A stretch of DNA of 64,000 nucleotides from Protopterus annectens (GCF_019279795.1 NC_056744.1:907873571-907937570), one strand, 5' to 3'; numbered from the stretch's first letter, positions 1 to 11,538 are shown. The notes: generated by a model not told the origin, from the sequence alone. Program-made: numbers and translations.

Positions 1-43
1 GGCCTGTTGTCAATGTGATAGTTACTCGGGTGGATGACTTCTT
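1..43 (-). mobile_element. CR1-like LINE fragment (left part of a split copy)
   Basis: These bases resemble the CR1 segment just downstream of the reverse-transcriptase core seen at about 16850-16890 and 21530-21570. The match stops at the poly(T) where an L1 begins and resumes at 7223. The two parts are inferred to be one older CR1 copy cut by the L1 insertion. Short, so the family call rests mainly on the clearer right-hand part. Confidence 0.5.
27..43. repeat. Target-site duplication, left copy
   Basis: The 17-bp string cgggtggatgacttctt here is repeated exactly at 7223-7239. It directly precedes the poly(T), which is the poly(A) tail of a minus-strand LINE. A direct repeat of this length flanking a tailed element is the normal product of target-primed reverse transcription. 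Confidence 0.85.
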
Positions 44-220
44 TTTTTTTTTTCAAAACAGGTTTATTGTTTTAACATATAAGAGAAATATCATAACAAT
101 TTTATACAAGTAATTAAAAATGGGTATTATTATAATATTCAACAAAACAACTAAAGTATTTACAAAGACATCCACTACAATCAGATCAATTAATTAAACT
201 AAAATACCATGCTATTGAAA

Positions 221-1643
221 TTAAAATTTTTTTAACAAATTTTGTAAATTATCCCATACAATAAAATAAGATGTTTTTCTATTTGTTCTAGTCCTAATTG
301 TGTTTATTTCCATATGGCACACTATATTCATAACATTTTTAAATTCATTGAACGAAGGAGGTGTATCTGAAATCCAATTTCTAGTTATTATTTTCCTAGC
401 CACTGCCAGAATAGACCATAACAAGGGAAGCTTAACCTTTTAACACTTTGAGGTACAGGTGTGTTGAATAATATAAGAGATTTAGAAATAATGAAATTAT
501 CTGTAAAAGAGCCTGCAAAAATTCATTAATTGACTTCCAGTATTCTTTCAATTTTATACAGTCATAAAACATATGAGCCCAGTCAGCATTAATTTCTACA
601 TTACATCTCTTACATAGATTATCTTTATTATTTATTTTATTCATCATCAAAGGTGTATAAAAGATCTATGTAAACATTTCCATGTATAAAGTCTCCAGAC
701 AATGGAAGACGTAGTTCTATAAGCAGATTCCAATATATATTGTTTATCTTGTTGATTTGGTGGGTCCCCATTAATAGAAGTGAAATAATTCCAGTATGAA
801 TCTACACTGTAAAAAGTTTCTTGTCTGATAACTTTATGTATGTATGAAAGTTTACCTTTATCAGAAACTTTATGTTGTAAATTTAATATCAAGTAATCAA
901 TCAGTGTTGGAATAGATTCTTTAACAGTTATAGACATTAAATCTATTTTATTAATGAGATGTTGTCTAAAGGTCTGAACCTCTAACCAGCAAGTTTCTCT
1001 TAGATCAAATTCTTGTTTTAAGAAATCTAGATTTTTAACTTTATTATCAGATATCAACTGATACCAGTACTTTAGATCATTATCTATAGCTAAATGAGTT
1101 CCTTCAGAAGTAGATGACAAAAGCATACCCTGAGTATACATTATAGGGAATACAATAAAATTCCATTCCCTATACTTAGGGTGCATGAATATAAAGTTAC
1201 GATAACTAATAATAATATTTAATGGGTAACAAACCATATGTTTAGGTGTAATAGGTGAAGTACAAAATTCCTTTAGTAACCATAACATGGAGTTATTTAC
1301 AATCATATTTTTATAGGGAGATTTTCATGAAGTGTATACTAATTGGCTCCCAATAATCTTTCCATTTTGTGACATATGACTGATCTATTAATAAAGTAAT
1401 AACTTTTACAATAGAAGAGATAGTATATAAATTAAAGTCTGGAAAAGAAATACCCCCTTGAGACCAGCTATTAGTATGTTTCTTTAATGCAATCCTAGGT
1501 CTATTAGGTGCCCATAAGAAATTTAACATTAGTGTGTTCAGTTTCTTGATAATTATTTTTGTAGGTGGAAGTATTATTGATTGTATTAAGTATAAAATCT
1601 TGGGGAATATTATCATTTTAATAATTGTAAGTCTCTCCTCCAT
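221..1643 (-). pseudogene. L1 ORF2, C-terminal third
   Basis: Four out-of-phase pieces read in order: 1311-1643, 647-1306, 432-650 and 221-424. The first has the NFLW and GGISFPDF blocks that follow the reverse-transcriptase core in L1 proteins. The third contains CKRC then AHMFYDC, the Cys-His cluster near the L1 ORF2 C terminus. The last, with ARKIITRNW, resembles the usual L1 ending. The domain is thought to help bind RNA. At least three frame changes break it. The reading ends at a stop about 180 bases before the poly(A). Confidence 0.75.
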
Positions 1644-1849
1644 AGTAAAAAAACATATTATTCCAGGTATTAAAAAGATTTTGTATATTAAGAAAACAGG
1701 TATTATAATTATTATATATAATAGATTTAATATCTTTAGATAGTATTATACCTAAATAAGTTATCTGACCTGAATTGGGTACATATTTAGTAAAATCACT
1801 AATGAGAATATTTTTTCGTGTATATATAGGTAGTATTTTAGTTTTTCTT

Positions 1850-2907
1850 CATTGAATATTAAACCAGAAATACTTTTAAAATTCATCATGTTATCAAATA
1901 GAGACTGTATAGAAGAATTAGATCCTGCTGATGTAATTAGAACATCATCTGCAAAAAGTTGAATTTTGGATGTTGTATTTTCATCTATTTCAAAACCCTC
2001 TGTCAGTACTGTTTCTGATCAAATTAGCCCAAGGCTCCATTACTAAAGTGAATAATAGTGGAGAAAGTGGACATCCTTGTTTTGTACCTTTAAGAATGGG
2101 TATTTTTTGTGAAACATATGTTCCTACCTTAATATAAGCCAACGTTCCTTTGTATAAATGTTCAATTAGATTTACAAATGCATCCGAGAAGTTTGTGCAC
2201 TTCATTATGGTAAACAGATAGTCCCAACTTACTGAATCAAATGCTGAACTTATATCAAGACTAATAAGTGTTAAATCTTTCTTTTTCCTATTTGCAAAAT
2301 CTATTAATGTTAAAGTTCTTATATTATCAAAAGTATTTCTATTTACAATGAAGCCTGTCTGATCTATATCTATAATGCCGGGAATGATTGTCTTCAATCT
2401 ATCAGCAAAGATATTCATAAACATTTTATAATCAACATTAAGTAATGAGATGGGCCGATATGAAGAACATCTAGTTGGATCTTTATTAGGTTTTAAAATT
2501 GGCGAAATAAATGTATATTGCCAAGATGGGGGAATTATTAACTCAGTTTGGGCCAAAATAAAAACCTTATGTATTAATGAATATGTATTTTTAGAAAGGA
2601 TTTTATATATCTCTGGTATAATACCATCATTACCCGGTGCTTTGTTTGATTTAAGCTTATTTATTTGTGTAATAACTTCTGTATATGAAATACTCTTGTC
2701 CAATAGTTTAATCTGTTGTTTATTAAGCTTTTTATTCATATTTGTGGTTATAAACTCCTTTATTTTATCTTTAGGTTCCATGTTAATATTATTATGGTTA
2801 ATTTTGTGAAAGTGATTTCTAAATTCATCTAGTATTTCTGGTATACTAGAAACATTCTTCTTTTTCCTTAGAGAAAAGATTTCTTTGATATGATTTTGTT
2901 TATTCAA
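1850..2907 (-). pseudogene. L1 ORF2 reverse-transcriptase domain
   Basis: The long piece 1990-2907 (305 codons) carries the standard LINE reverse-transcriptase blocks in order: KAPGNDGIIPEIYK, YRPISLLNVDYK, DQTGFIVNR, LDISSAFDSVSWDYL (first catalytic Asp) and GTKQGCPLSPLLF. The next block, LFADDVLITSAG, holding the catalytic Asp pair, is intact but lies in another frame at about 1925-1965, so a frameshift separates it near 1985. The enzyme copies the element's RNA at the nicked target. The catalytic residues are kept, which suggests a fairly young copy. Confidence 0.85.
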
Positions 2908-3119
2908 CCTTTTGTTTTATTTTTAAGTCTATGTAAGTATTTGGGGCTTATTGAATAAGACAAAAACTTGTATTTCTCTAAAGTTATTTTAACTTTATGA
3001 GTTAAAATTTCTTTGTATTTCTCATTTAGTTTGTTTATTTCTTCAATAACTTTCTTGTCCATAATATTTTCTTTATTATTATGTTTATAAGAGTCTAATT
3101 TACTTTGAATATCTAACAA
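2904..3119 (-). pseudogene. L1 ORF2 linker between endonuclease and reverse transcriptase
   Basis: A 71-codon Lys-rich stretch lies between the endonuclease piece and the reverse-transcriptase piece. It abuts the latter with a small overlap, so a one-step frameshift separates them. It has no recognisable catalytic motif. Position and charge fit the helical linker of L1 ORF2 proteins; it is assigned by context. Confidence 0.55.
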
Positions 3120-3287
3120 TTCCTTATCCCAAGATTTCCTTTTATTATTATACCATCTGATACTTTGTCTATATAGATATGATTTTAAGGCATCCCAAAC
3201 ATAAACAATGGAGACTTCAGGAGTGTTATTTATGTCTAAAAAGTTTTACTTCTGAAAGTATATATTCTTTATAGTCTTTTAGTTGAG

Positions 3288-4041
3288 TTAAGTATGCTGG
3301 TATCCTTTTGATCTGAACATTATGAGTATTTTTATCATGAATTCAAAAACAATTGAATTATGATCAGATATAGGACATGAAATGATTTTGGAATTAATTA
3401 AATCTGTTACTATCTGGTTAGAAATAAAGACCCTATCTATTTTTGAATAAGTTTTGTATCTGTTAGAAAAAAAGGTGTATGGTAATGATTTTGAATCTAT
3501 CTGATTATTAATATCATTCAAATGATAAGAATTAGCAAAATCCTTTAAATGTTTTGCATTAGATGTAATTCTTCTCTTTCCTATAGTGGTAGTATCACTT
3601 TCATGTAGTATACAATTAAAGTCACCAGCTAAAATAATATCTCCTATAGAGAATGATATGATCTTATCAAGATGATGTTTCACTGTATTAATACCAATTC
3701 CAGGTATCCAATATACATTAATTAAAGTGTAAGTCTTCCCATTAATTTGTATTGTAACCATACAAAACATTCCTTTGTCATCCTGATAAGACTTAATGGT
3801 TTTAGGAATGGGCATACTTTTATTCCATAAAATAGCCACTCCTCTTTTTTCTGAGTGTGCTCTGAACTAACCAATACTGTATATTTGTTTGTGGCTAGTT
3901 TATCAATATCTTTTTCAAGAGATGGGTTTCTTGTAGGAAGACTAAGTTGGCCTTATGTAAATTAATGTATCTTATTAGGCTTGCCCTTTTACATGGATTA
4001 TTCAATCCATTAATGTTTAAAGAAATTCCTTTTAAAGATGT
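3288..4041 (-). pseudogene. L1 ORF2 apurinic-type endonuclease domain
   Basis: The reading starts at the ATG at 4041 with an MTSLKG.. opening followed by LNINGLNNPCKRASL, the signature first strand of L1 endonucleases. LQETHL (catalytic Glu) follows. After a frameshift near 3850 the piece 3288-3839 continues with AGDFNC, TYSKIDRVFISN and ISDHNSI, which carry the Asp/Asn and Asp-His active-site residues. This domain nicks target DNA to prime reverse transcription. I chose 4041 as the ORF2 start because the conserved N-terminal strand begins within a few residues of it. Confidence 0.85.
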
Positions 4042-4854
4042 CATTTGGCATTTTTAAAACTTAAGAATCTTATGATCAAAATAACAAATAACAAGATAAG
4101 TAATGTTACATCTCCTCCTTTAGGTCTACCTTTAAATATAGCTGTATTTATTGAATCTCTTATGGGATTTCGTATAGGATTCAATTTTGTTTGTAGTGAC
4201 AATGAATGTACAAAATATATTGTGGATGTCAAAACTATATACAAATAACAATGAACAAGTGAAAATAATGTAAGGATTAAACCTTGCATCCAGCCTGGAG
4301 TTATAAACTCCAACTTAGAGTAGTATTTACCACTCAAGTTAACCCCCTACCCTAAGCAGCAGTACGTTATATTTAACTGAAGTTAACAGTTTTCAATTCA
4401 GTTATCTAGCAAGACAAGACTACACATTTGGTAAAACAGCATCATATAAACTAAAATAAACCTTTTTTTTTAAACTGTTCATAATACATCCATGTAATAT
4501 AAAACACTTGTATTCAAATAGCATTCAAATAATCTTGATGTTAGAAATCAAGAGGAGAGAAAAATAAGTTCTAACATTCATTTAAATCAAAAACTTTGGC
4601 TAATATGATTCAGACATTACATATATTAGGATGCATCTATTTTCTGTCATGTAAATACAGTTAACAGCTTCCAAAAAAAAACCTTGAATTGCTTGTATAT
4701 GAGCATTTACTCAAACTCATTATTGCCAATAGAATAAAATATTGTATTCATAGAAATTGTTGTAAATCCTACTTCATAGTTAAGCAGATTCTCAGAAACA
4801 TTTATATACATATCTACATACACATATATATACGCATATATATATACATACACG

Positions 4855-4949
<95 letters not shown>

Positions 4950-6109
4950 GATCTCACTGAGTTGTATCTTTACTGAGCACCATCTTACATTGCTGTCCCT
5001 TCAATAAATCTGTCTGCTTTATACAAAATAATGCACAGCAAACACATTTTACAAACATGCTATACTACTGCTTTAAAATATATCACATGACAATTTCTTC
5101 CAGTATAGAGTTATAAAATTATTTATGCTTGTCAATCAGATGAATTAAATGAGTTATAGTAATGTATATGTTTGGGACATAGGTTTTTAACACATATTAT
5201 TAATCTGCTATTCCTGTATCTGTGATGTGTCAGTGTGATATCTAGGTCAAAGGTGAGACTAGCTGCTTTCAGCTTCTCTGTGAGAATTCTGAGAGTTGAA
5301 GCTTTTGAAGTGGCTCATGGACACTGTGCATGAGACAGCCCACATCCCAGATTGTCTCTCTTAACATTTTGGCGGGAAACTTATTAAAAACTAGTGACAA
5401 ACATTCATTTAGCAGTGTAAATGCATCTAAACATGACAAAACCTTTTTAATGCATTCTACAGGTTATTACAGACTCTATGTAGGTGAAATCAAGCCCAAA
5501 ATTATTAAGTAACAAAACTCAACATTTTTGTCCCAACTCAACTCCTATGCAAATCTTATTATTTACTGTGTCTATATGATCAAAAGCATTTCTATATATT
5601 AATAAAGAAAAGAGAGTAGAAAGTAAAAGGGTGTAAGGCAGAAATAAAAAAAAATGTAAGAGAAAGCTATAAGAAGTATATACAATAGAATGTTACTTAC
5701 TGTTTATATTAATAGTTAAAAATAAAACATATTATTTACTATTATTTAGTTCTAATTATTATTAGTTAAAGCATGACAGATTATTTACAAACAAGCATAA
5801 GCAGTGTAATCAAGAAAGTATAATTAGGAATAGCATTTGAAGAACATATAAACTTTTAAAGGAAAAAAAAATGTATCAAATTACTGACCTTATTTTTCCT
5901 CTTCAGAAAGAGAAACAAGTTAAATCACAGCTTGCCATTAAATCTCCAGATATTTTGACTAGTTATGAAACAAAACATTTCTTTGCACACAGAGAATAAC
6001 TTTGATTAAATCTTTTTCAAAATATTTGTTGCTTCTTGGAAATGCAGGAACTTTATTTAAAAAGATTAATAATAAAATAAAATGATGAGAGAGAAAAAAA
6101 CATAGTACA
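4042..6109 (-). other. Unusually long L1 inter-ORF spacer
   Basis: About 2.07 kb between the end of ORF1 and the start of ORF2. L1 elements normally have only a short gap here. It is AT-rich, contains a long CA/TA microsatellite (4801-4948) and has no motif I recognise. It could be a separate insertion into the L1, or a lineage-specific spacer. I saw no clear terminal repeats or tail at either edge. Confidence 0.5.
4801..4948. repeat. (CA)n/(TA)n microsatellite
   Basis: A dinucleotide tract: imperfect TA/CA, then about 13 CA units, then long TA blocks interrupted by one ACACA. It lies in the spacer of the L1. ORF-like Tyr/Ile strings across it are artefacts of the repeat. Confidence 0.95.
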
Positions 6110-6111
6110 AA

Positions 6112-7026
6112 TCATTTGTTTTTTAGTCTCTTCTTCTCTGAAGTCTTCCACGAAGTTTCAGTTGCCAGTCTCTTTAACGAAGGACTAGCCCATTCCATTT
6201 CTTCTATTTTTTCCAAAATCTTATTTTTTTTGATAAACAGTAAAGCAGAGTCTAAGTCATCGAAAATTTTAGGACCATCAGGAAGGAAGATTTTAAGCTT
6301 GGCAGGAAACAGAAGGTATGTTTTAAACTGTGCTTTTTTAAGCTCCCTTATTAGTGGCAGAAAAACTTTTCTTTTAGCTATTACCATGGAAGAATAGTCA
6401 TTGTCAAAGCACAGTTGTTTCATTAATCTTAACAGGAGCTTTAGCCCAAGCAGATTTAAGAACCATCTCTTTATCAAAGATGATAGAAATCTAACTATAA
6501 CTGATCTAGGATAGTTTTTGTTAGAGTTAGTATTAGCTATAGATCTATGTGCTCTTCGATACCAAAAGAGAATGCTTCTGGTAAATCTAAAGTTTTAGGA
6601 GCCATGTTGTTAAAAAGAAGTAATATTGTTACCTTCAATATTTTCTGGCAGTCCAAAAATCCTAATGTTATTGCGCCTAGATCTATTTTCCAGGTCATCC
6701 AGCTTTGTTTGTAAATGTGTATTTTGTTTCAGCAGAAACTCAATGTTGATTTCCTCTTCTTGTATTCTATTTTCCATGTCATTCACAGCTTCTTCTATGC
6801 CTGTCATCTGGATCTTCTGTTGTTGCAGGTCCATATGTAACAAGTCTATTTGTTTGGTAGTTTTTTCTATGAAAGTGTCTATTTTAGTATCCATTTTATC
6901 CATCTTAGCAGTAAGTTGCTGGACTATAATTATCAGAGACTGAAGTTCTTTCTTGATGCTGGAGTCTTGAGAATTTGTCTTACTGGAACTCATTTCAGAC
7001 TGATAAACTGACAGGAAAATTTCCAA
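6112..7026 (-). pseudogene. L1 ORF1 (RNA-binding coiled-coil protein)
   Basis: Piece one (6610-7026, 138 codons) is a Gln/Lys/Glu-rich coiled coil with regular hydrophobic spacing, ending in LENRSRRNNIRIFGLPE, the start of the L1 ORF1 RNA-recognition domain. Piece two (6112-6477) carries the C-terminal domain pattern (RKVFLPLIRELKK, LLFPAKLKIFLPDG). Total span is about 305 codons, the usual L1 ORF1 length. A gap at about 6478-6610 without a good frame separates them, so the gene is broken. In live L1s this protein trimerises and coats the element's RNA. It lies just 3' of a 0.2 kb 5' UTR. Confidence 0.82.
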
Positions 7027-7222
7027 AGTAATTTCTGACAGGAATATTATTAAGATTTCCTTTCTTTTTTAGATATAGTTCAAGAACTATATAAAACAAA
7101 CATATTTAGAAAGAAAATTACTTCAAAAATTAATTTTTTAAGTAATTAATTCCTGTCAATGTAATGAAATTGGTGGAGCTGAAGAAATCTGCTGCTATCC
7201 TGTGTTCATCCTTGGCCACACC
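7027..7222 (-). other. L1 5' UTR
   Basis: About 200 bases between ORF1 and the target-site duplication. L1 5' UTRs hold an internal promoter; no specific promoter motif is visible here. Confidence 0.5.
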
Positions 7223-7239
7223 CCCGGGTGGATGACTTC
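7223..7239. repeat. Target-site duplication, right copy
   Basis: Exact 17-bp copy of 27-43, at the 5' end of the L1. It fixes the insertion point inside the CR1 copy. Confidence 0.85.
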
Positions 7240-7990
7240 TTGAAGGATACTGTTCTGCATTTCTTGGCATTTAGTTTTAGTCCATGGCTTTGACTCCAGT
7301 TTTTGTCTGTGGCAGCCCTTCCTGGAAAGTGTTTGTGTGTGGTATGACTGCTTCTAATTTATAATTGTGTGCAAATTTAGTGAGCCGGAGTACATTGACA
7401 CTGGCCTTGACTTCAGAGAAGTAAACGCCAAAAAGGAGCAGGAGCATTCGCAGGACCAGTCCCTTAGGGGCTCTTGTTGTGATTGGCCTTTTTGTAGAGG
7501 TGGACTGTCCAATTCTAACTTCCTGGGTCCTGTCCTGCAAGCTAGCTGGCTATCCATCAGGTGACATAAGGGTTTATATCTAATCTGTTAACGATGCCTG
7601 AGTAGATCATCAAATGCCTAGGCCTGGTCAAGGTAGGCAGTGTGAACTGTTTTGGTCACATCCATTGCTTTGTTTACCTTAGAGAAGTCCTCCAGGTTGA
7701 GTAAGTTATGACCTTCCCTTGACAAAAAAATGTGGTTTGATCCAGTGTCTGTAGGTTTTTTATGTCATTGTTGATCCTTTCCATGATAATTCTTTACATG
7801 ACTTTCCATATGAGACTAGCAAGATGTATGGGTCTGTACTTTCCAGAGTCTGTAGTGGCTTATCTCTGAGCAGAGGGATGAATGTTGATGTTTTCCATGC
7901 ATGAGGCATGAAGCTTGTATTATTCTGGTGTTTCTGTGGAGGCAATGATTCTGAGATTATCCCTGTTGGAGTGGACACTGACCTCAGGAT
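7240..7990 (-). mobile_element. CR1-like LINE, reverse-transcriptase region, decayed
   Basis: Aligns by eye with CR1-A (16900-17560) and CR1-B in the same orientation: the segment ending in the conserved gcatttagttt string, the FADD-equivalent region, the block upstream of it, and the segment coding for YRPIS-type motifs near 7800. Many stops and indels break it. With 1-43 it forms one copy split by the L1. Its right edge near 7990 is approximate. Confidence 0.7.
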
Positions 7991-8029
7991 GGACCCACCC
8001 TCATGTTTCTTTGGATGATGCATTAGTTA

Positions 8030-10000
8030 GTACCTTATACAACAGATTCCTGGACAGTTCCTTTGCACATAGGCACTGTATGCTGAGCACAACAACTGTT
8101 GTTTATGTATTTTATTTTATGTACATTTGGTGTCCAGCCTTATCAGGTGTATTGTACACTTTGCATGGATACCTATAGCATGCATGCCACAGGGACACAG
8201 TTTTGGCTGCGGTACTCACGTTTACTCCTTTGTGCTTTTTATATATTCATAGGTCACAATAGTGCTGCAGTGACATTTGTAGATGTTGGAGCACAACAGC
8301 AGGCTGATGTTGGTACCTTTGCTGGGCCTGGGGATGATGATACTACACGGATACCTGATTCACTGTGTAATGGCACAGTGGCATTGCCTTTATCCATCCT
8401 GGGAACGAATGCATTCAGTGTCAGCTGAATGTGTGGCCTCACCCTGCTAGAACAGGTGGCTGTACTGTACAGCATGAGTTCTCACCACCTCACATGGCTC
8501 CTACCACTAAACTGTTGCAGCACAGCTGCATCTGAAGTGAGTATGCCCAATATTTTCAGCCTCACATGGGCAACCAACACCTTCATGTGCCACATTGTTT
8601 CCTTGATGGCCTGTACTTGGGTGTCAGTTGATGTGTGTGGTACAGTGCCATCCAGATGCAGTCTCCTTCTTTCCAGTCTGGCGTAGACTCCATTGCTGTG
8701 TTATGTGGCATCTGTGATGATGTAGAGGCAAAGGACACCATAGCGATTGGTGTTTTGTAGTATTTGGTGATGCTCAGTGCTTCCATGTCCATCTCCTTTT
8801 AAAGAATTCCTAGTGTTGTCCAAGCTCAGGCTAGTGCACATTCCAGTAGTAGGCCATAATGGGAAGACCTTCACAGGATACACTGTTTTCACCTGTATCT
8901 GGATGTGTACCATACTGTGCCACCCCTTGTCTTGGGAGGCCATGACTCACTCTCCTGTGACAGGATGCCTCAGGTGTAGACTTCCTCCAAGTTGCAGTCG
9001 CACACTATCTCTAGCTTGGAGACCACAGGTGTCAGTGCAACAATCCATCATAGTGGCTGTGAATTAGACACATAGTGGCACCACAGACATTGCATGAGGA
9101 AATTGTTTGACAGCTTATGCCCATCACCTCAAAATGTCTGCTTCCATCTCGGGTGTGGGTGGGTGTGTGAGTGCGTGTGCATGCTTGCCCCCAATTGTAC
9201 CATAGCGTACTGTTGGTTTGCTGATCTGCTAATCTCCATGTTGTGGAACATCTTGCTGAATTTGGCTATATCATACTGGTGTGTCTCCCAAACTTGCAGG
9301 AGCAGCCTTAGTATGAGCCAAACACCTGCCATATGGTGTTGTGGGCTGATATGTGCACAGGGTTATATTCAGTTTGGCCATACTCTATGGCTTCTTTACA
9401 GGCATCATAAGCAGGAAATCCGTGTTTTAATATAATATGAACATGTGAAAGGGTTGATGCATGTGCACACTATATATAGCCATGTGCATAGTTCCATATT
9501 GACCACAGTTCCTGCATTTATCAGATATATGGCTTTGTGGATAAGAAGCGGTGCTATAGTGAAGATATGTGCTAGATAAATGAATCATGTGCACTAGCCG
9601 AGTGCTGTGCAGACGCATGATTTCATGTGCATCACACACTACCTGACAGTTCAAGGAATGGTAGTTCATCCTGTTCACAAACCATATTGACTGTAGACCA
9701 GGTGGGCTGGCCTTAATTGCTACATGTGTATAATCTATAACCCCCAGTACCTCGGGGGGGGGGGTGCAGTATTTTAGAAGGCATGAATGGTACTAACTCT
9801 GTCCTGTAGTGTGCTGAGAATCCATATATGATTCTGCATATTTAGAAGCAGTATATCAAGGAACTTATTATTCTAGACGTGGAGGCTTGTGAAATACTGC
9901 TAATTACTCCAGGTGCTCCGAAAGGTCCTTGTAGCCATAATTTTGCCTACTAACCTTGTCTTCACAAGTATGGGATGGTTATACATTTCATATCGATTCC
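8030..10000 (-). mobile_element. Harbinger-like DNA transposon remnant
   Basis: The region contains a decayed HARBI1-type nuclease (9130-9790, minus). The rest (8030-9130), with several short broken frames, follows the nuclease on the same strand and may be its 3' part or another gene of the element. Terminal inverted repeats and the 3-bp target duplication were not found, so both ends are approximate. Confidence 0.5.
9130..9790 (-). pseudogene. Harbinger DDE nuclease, broken
   Basis: On the minus strand the reading VLGVIDYTHVAIKA then FVNRMNYHSLNCQVVCDA matches the core of the HARBI1/Harbinger nuclease family, including the first catalytic Asp. After frame changes, YNPVHISAHNTI..VFG and AKFSKMFHNMEI match the family's C-terminal helix region with its Asn-rich HN motif. 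At least three frameshifts or stops interrupt it. A live enzyme would cut and paste the element together with a Myb-like partner, which I could not identify. Confidence 0.65.
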
Positions 10001-10269
10001 ATATGTAGGTGCCATATGTCCATTTAATAACGTATTCCGTAGCACCTACCAGAATAAATCAACTACTTTTTTATTTCATTTTTACTGTTCTCTATAGGCC
10101 ATTTCTTGGCATAATTTCTGTATTTTTCTTTATAAGGTCTTTGGTAACTACTAGGCAGGCTGCACTTGAAGGCCATTTTAAGCCTAGCCAATTTCCCTCA
10201 AAGGTGATAATCAAACTATCTACTCTCTGTCTGTGAGGTAAATACCTTTACCATTATGTTGGCGCTCCC
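10001..10269. other. Unassigned sequence
   Basis: AT-rich, no motif recognised. One 75-codon hydrophobic open frame looks like chance. Confidence 0.3.
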
Positions 10270-10435
10270 AACCTAAAACATTTTAAAATCCAAAGTTGTT
10301 TCATAAGTAAATTTGAGTGACTATTACAAGTCTAACCAGTAACCAACAATCAAAATCAAACCCTGTTCCTTGTATCTGCAAAGTAAAGTCATTAACCGTT
10401 AAGCCAACCCTATCTACTATGTGCCCATTTCCTGC
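10270..10435 (-). mobile_element. tRNA-derived SINE (minus)
   Basis: Reverse complement shows a tRNA-like head: an A-box-like tggcttaacggttaa and, about 35 bases later, a B-box-like ggtttgattt. Spacing fits an internal RNA polymerase III promoter. No cloverleaf or acceptor stem is preserved, so it is a SINE and not a tRNA gene. The plus copy at 15812 has a related head. Confidence 0.5.
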
Positions 10436-10839
10436 TTTAAAATTTTGTGCCTTAGTTTTGGAGAAATTTCTCTCTGCTTATTTTCATTATAGCAAGTATT
10501 ACTGATCCCAAGGGCATTCATACCACTCCATCTTTTCCTTTGGCATCCACACCACCAAGCTTTAATTCACATTTTGCTGACTTTTTGTTACTTATTTTTA
10601 AATCCTTCTCTTCCTGTTTTTTGTCTGGTTATTCAGCCTGACTTACGGCTAGTGGTAAGTTACTCCACCTACTTTCTCTAACATGCCTGTCTTGCTAATG
10701 TATCTCTCACATAGTCTATGTTGTATGTCTGATGTAACCTTGCTAGTAATCTACCTTACTTCAGCCTGACACCATGTCTGACTGCTTGTCCCCAGCATTC
10801 CTCAGATGCCTTATTTCATCCTGCAGCAGATTTAGCTGC
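10436..10839. other. Unassigned sequence
   Basis: Pyrimidine-rich, no gene or repeat family recognised. Confidence 0.3.
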
Positions 10840-10970
10840 CTAAAAAACTTTTTGGCTTTTCCCAGTTAGGGGTCGCCACAGCGGAACTCCGGTCCACTAA
10901 TGATTGGCAGTAGATTTTTACGTGCTGGCTTGCCGGGCCTAATGCACAACCTTCAACGAACCCCATAACA
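10840..10970 (+). repeat. Dispersed repeat sharing a core with 33085-33190
   Basis: The core taggggtcgccacagcggaa, then atgattggcagtaga and a later ccttc block, also occurs on the minus strand at 33085-33190. Similar cores are common in fish and amphibian genomes next to short tandem GT tracts. Family name not assigned. Confidence 0.6.
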
Positions 10971-11478
10971 AGCTTTTTGCCTTAATTGTCTGATCCACAC
11001 TATACTCACCTCCCCTCCCTATTTTTTTTTCCTTAACCTTTGCATTTGCTGTGTTAATCACTTCTTCAGATCAGTGTGTGTACTTAGGGCTGTTTTCACC
11101 TGTTAATGTTTGTACCACCACAGTGCTAAAGTGCTTTATTTTCTGCTTTTGACACACACACATTAAGAAACTGTCTGTATTTTGAAGAGCCAGTACAGGA
11201 CCAAACAAGTCCAAGCCCATGGCCTAAAGGAAGTAAAATGCTGAGGAATAATTCTGTAGAGCAACATGATTAAATAATCAGAAGTGTCAGTAAAGATAAG
11301 TTAAAATAAATAAATCAAGAAGAAGCTTCACAGTGTGGAAAGTATGATGTTCACTTCCTGAATTATGCTATGCACTTAGTTCACTTAATAAAAATCAAAC
11401 TGTAAAATACATGTAACAAAATAATCAAATAGAAAATAGTAGGCAATCCACAGCTGAGTTAAAATGGGATAGCCTCTA
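10971..11478. other. Unassigned sequence
   Basis: No open frame or repeat recognised. Confidence 0.3.
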
Positions 11479-11538
11479 TTGAAACGCACAAACAAGCGAT
11501 CTTATGCTCAACTAGGATCGCTTGTTTGTGTGTTTCAA
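11479..11538. repeat. Near-perfect hairpin, 23-bp arms
   Basis: Arm 11479-11501 is the reverse complement of arm 11516-11538 with one mismatch, around a 14-base loop. Transcribed in either direction it would form a stem. No T-run follows in the position expected of a terminator. Confidence 0.85.

Larger units (their letters stand above)
44..7222 (-). mobile_element. Near full-length L1-clade LINE retrotransposon
   Basis: About 7.2 kb on the minus strand: 5' UTR (7027-7222), ORF1 (about 6112-7026), a 2 kb spacer, ORF2 with endonuclease, reverse transcriptase and Cys-rich C terminus (221-4041), a short 3' UTR and a poly(A) tail read as T at 41-53. An exact 17-bp target-site duplication brackets it, so both ends are known and the copy is not 5'-truncated. 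ORF1 and ORF2 each need several frames to read through, so it is inactive as it stands. It sits inside an older CR1 copy of the same orientation. The clade call rests on the trimer-type ORF1 and on ORF2 motifs; Tx1 and L1 are close relatives and not finely separated here. Confidence 0.88.

Noticed and set aside
4689..4976. 95-codon frame rich in Ile/Tyr/His
   Set aside because: Translation of the CA/TA microsatellite.
11479..11538. Hairpin as a transcription terminator
   Set aside because: Eukaryotic context and no T-run after the stem.
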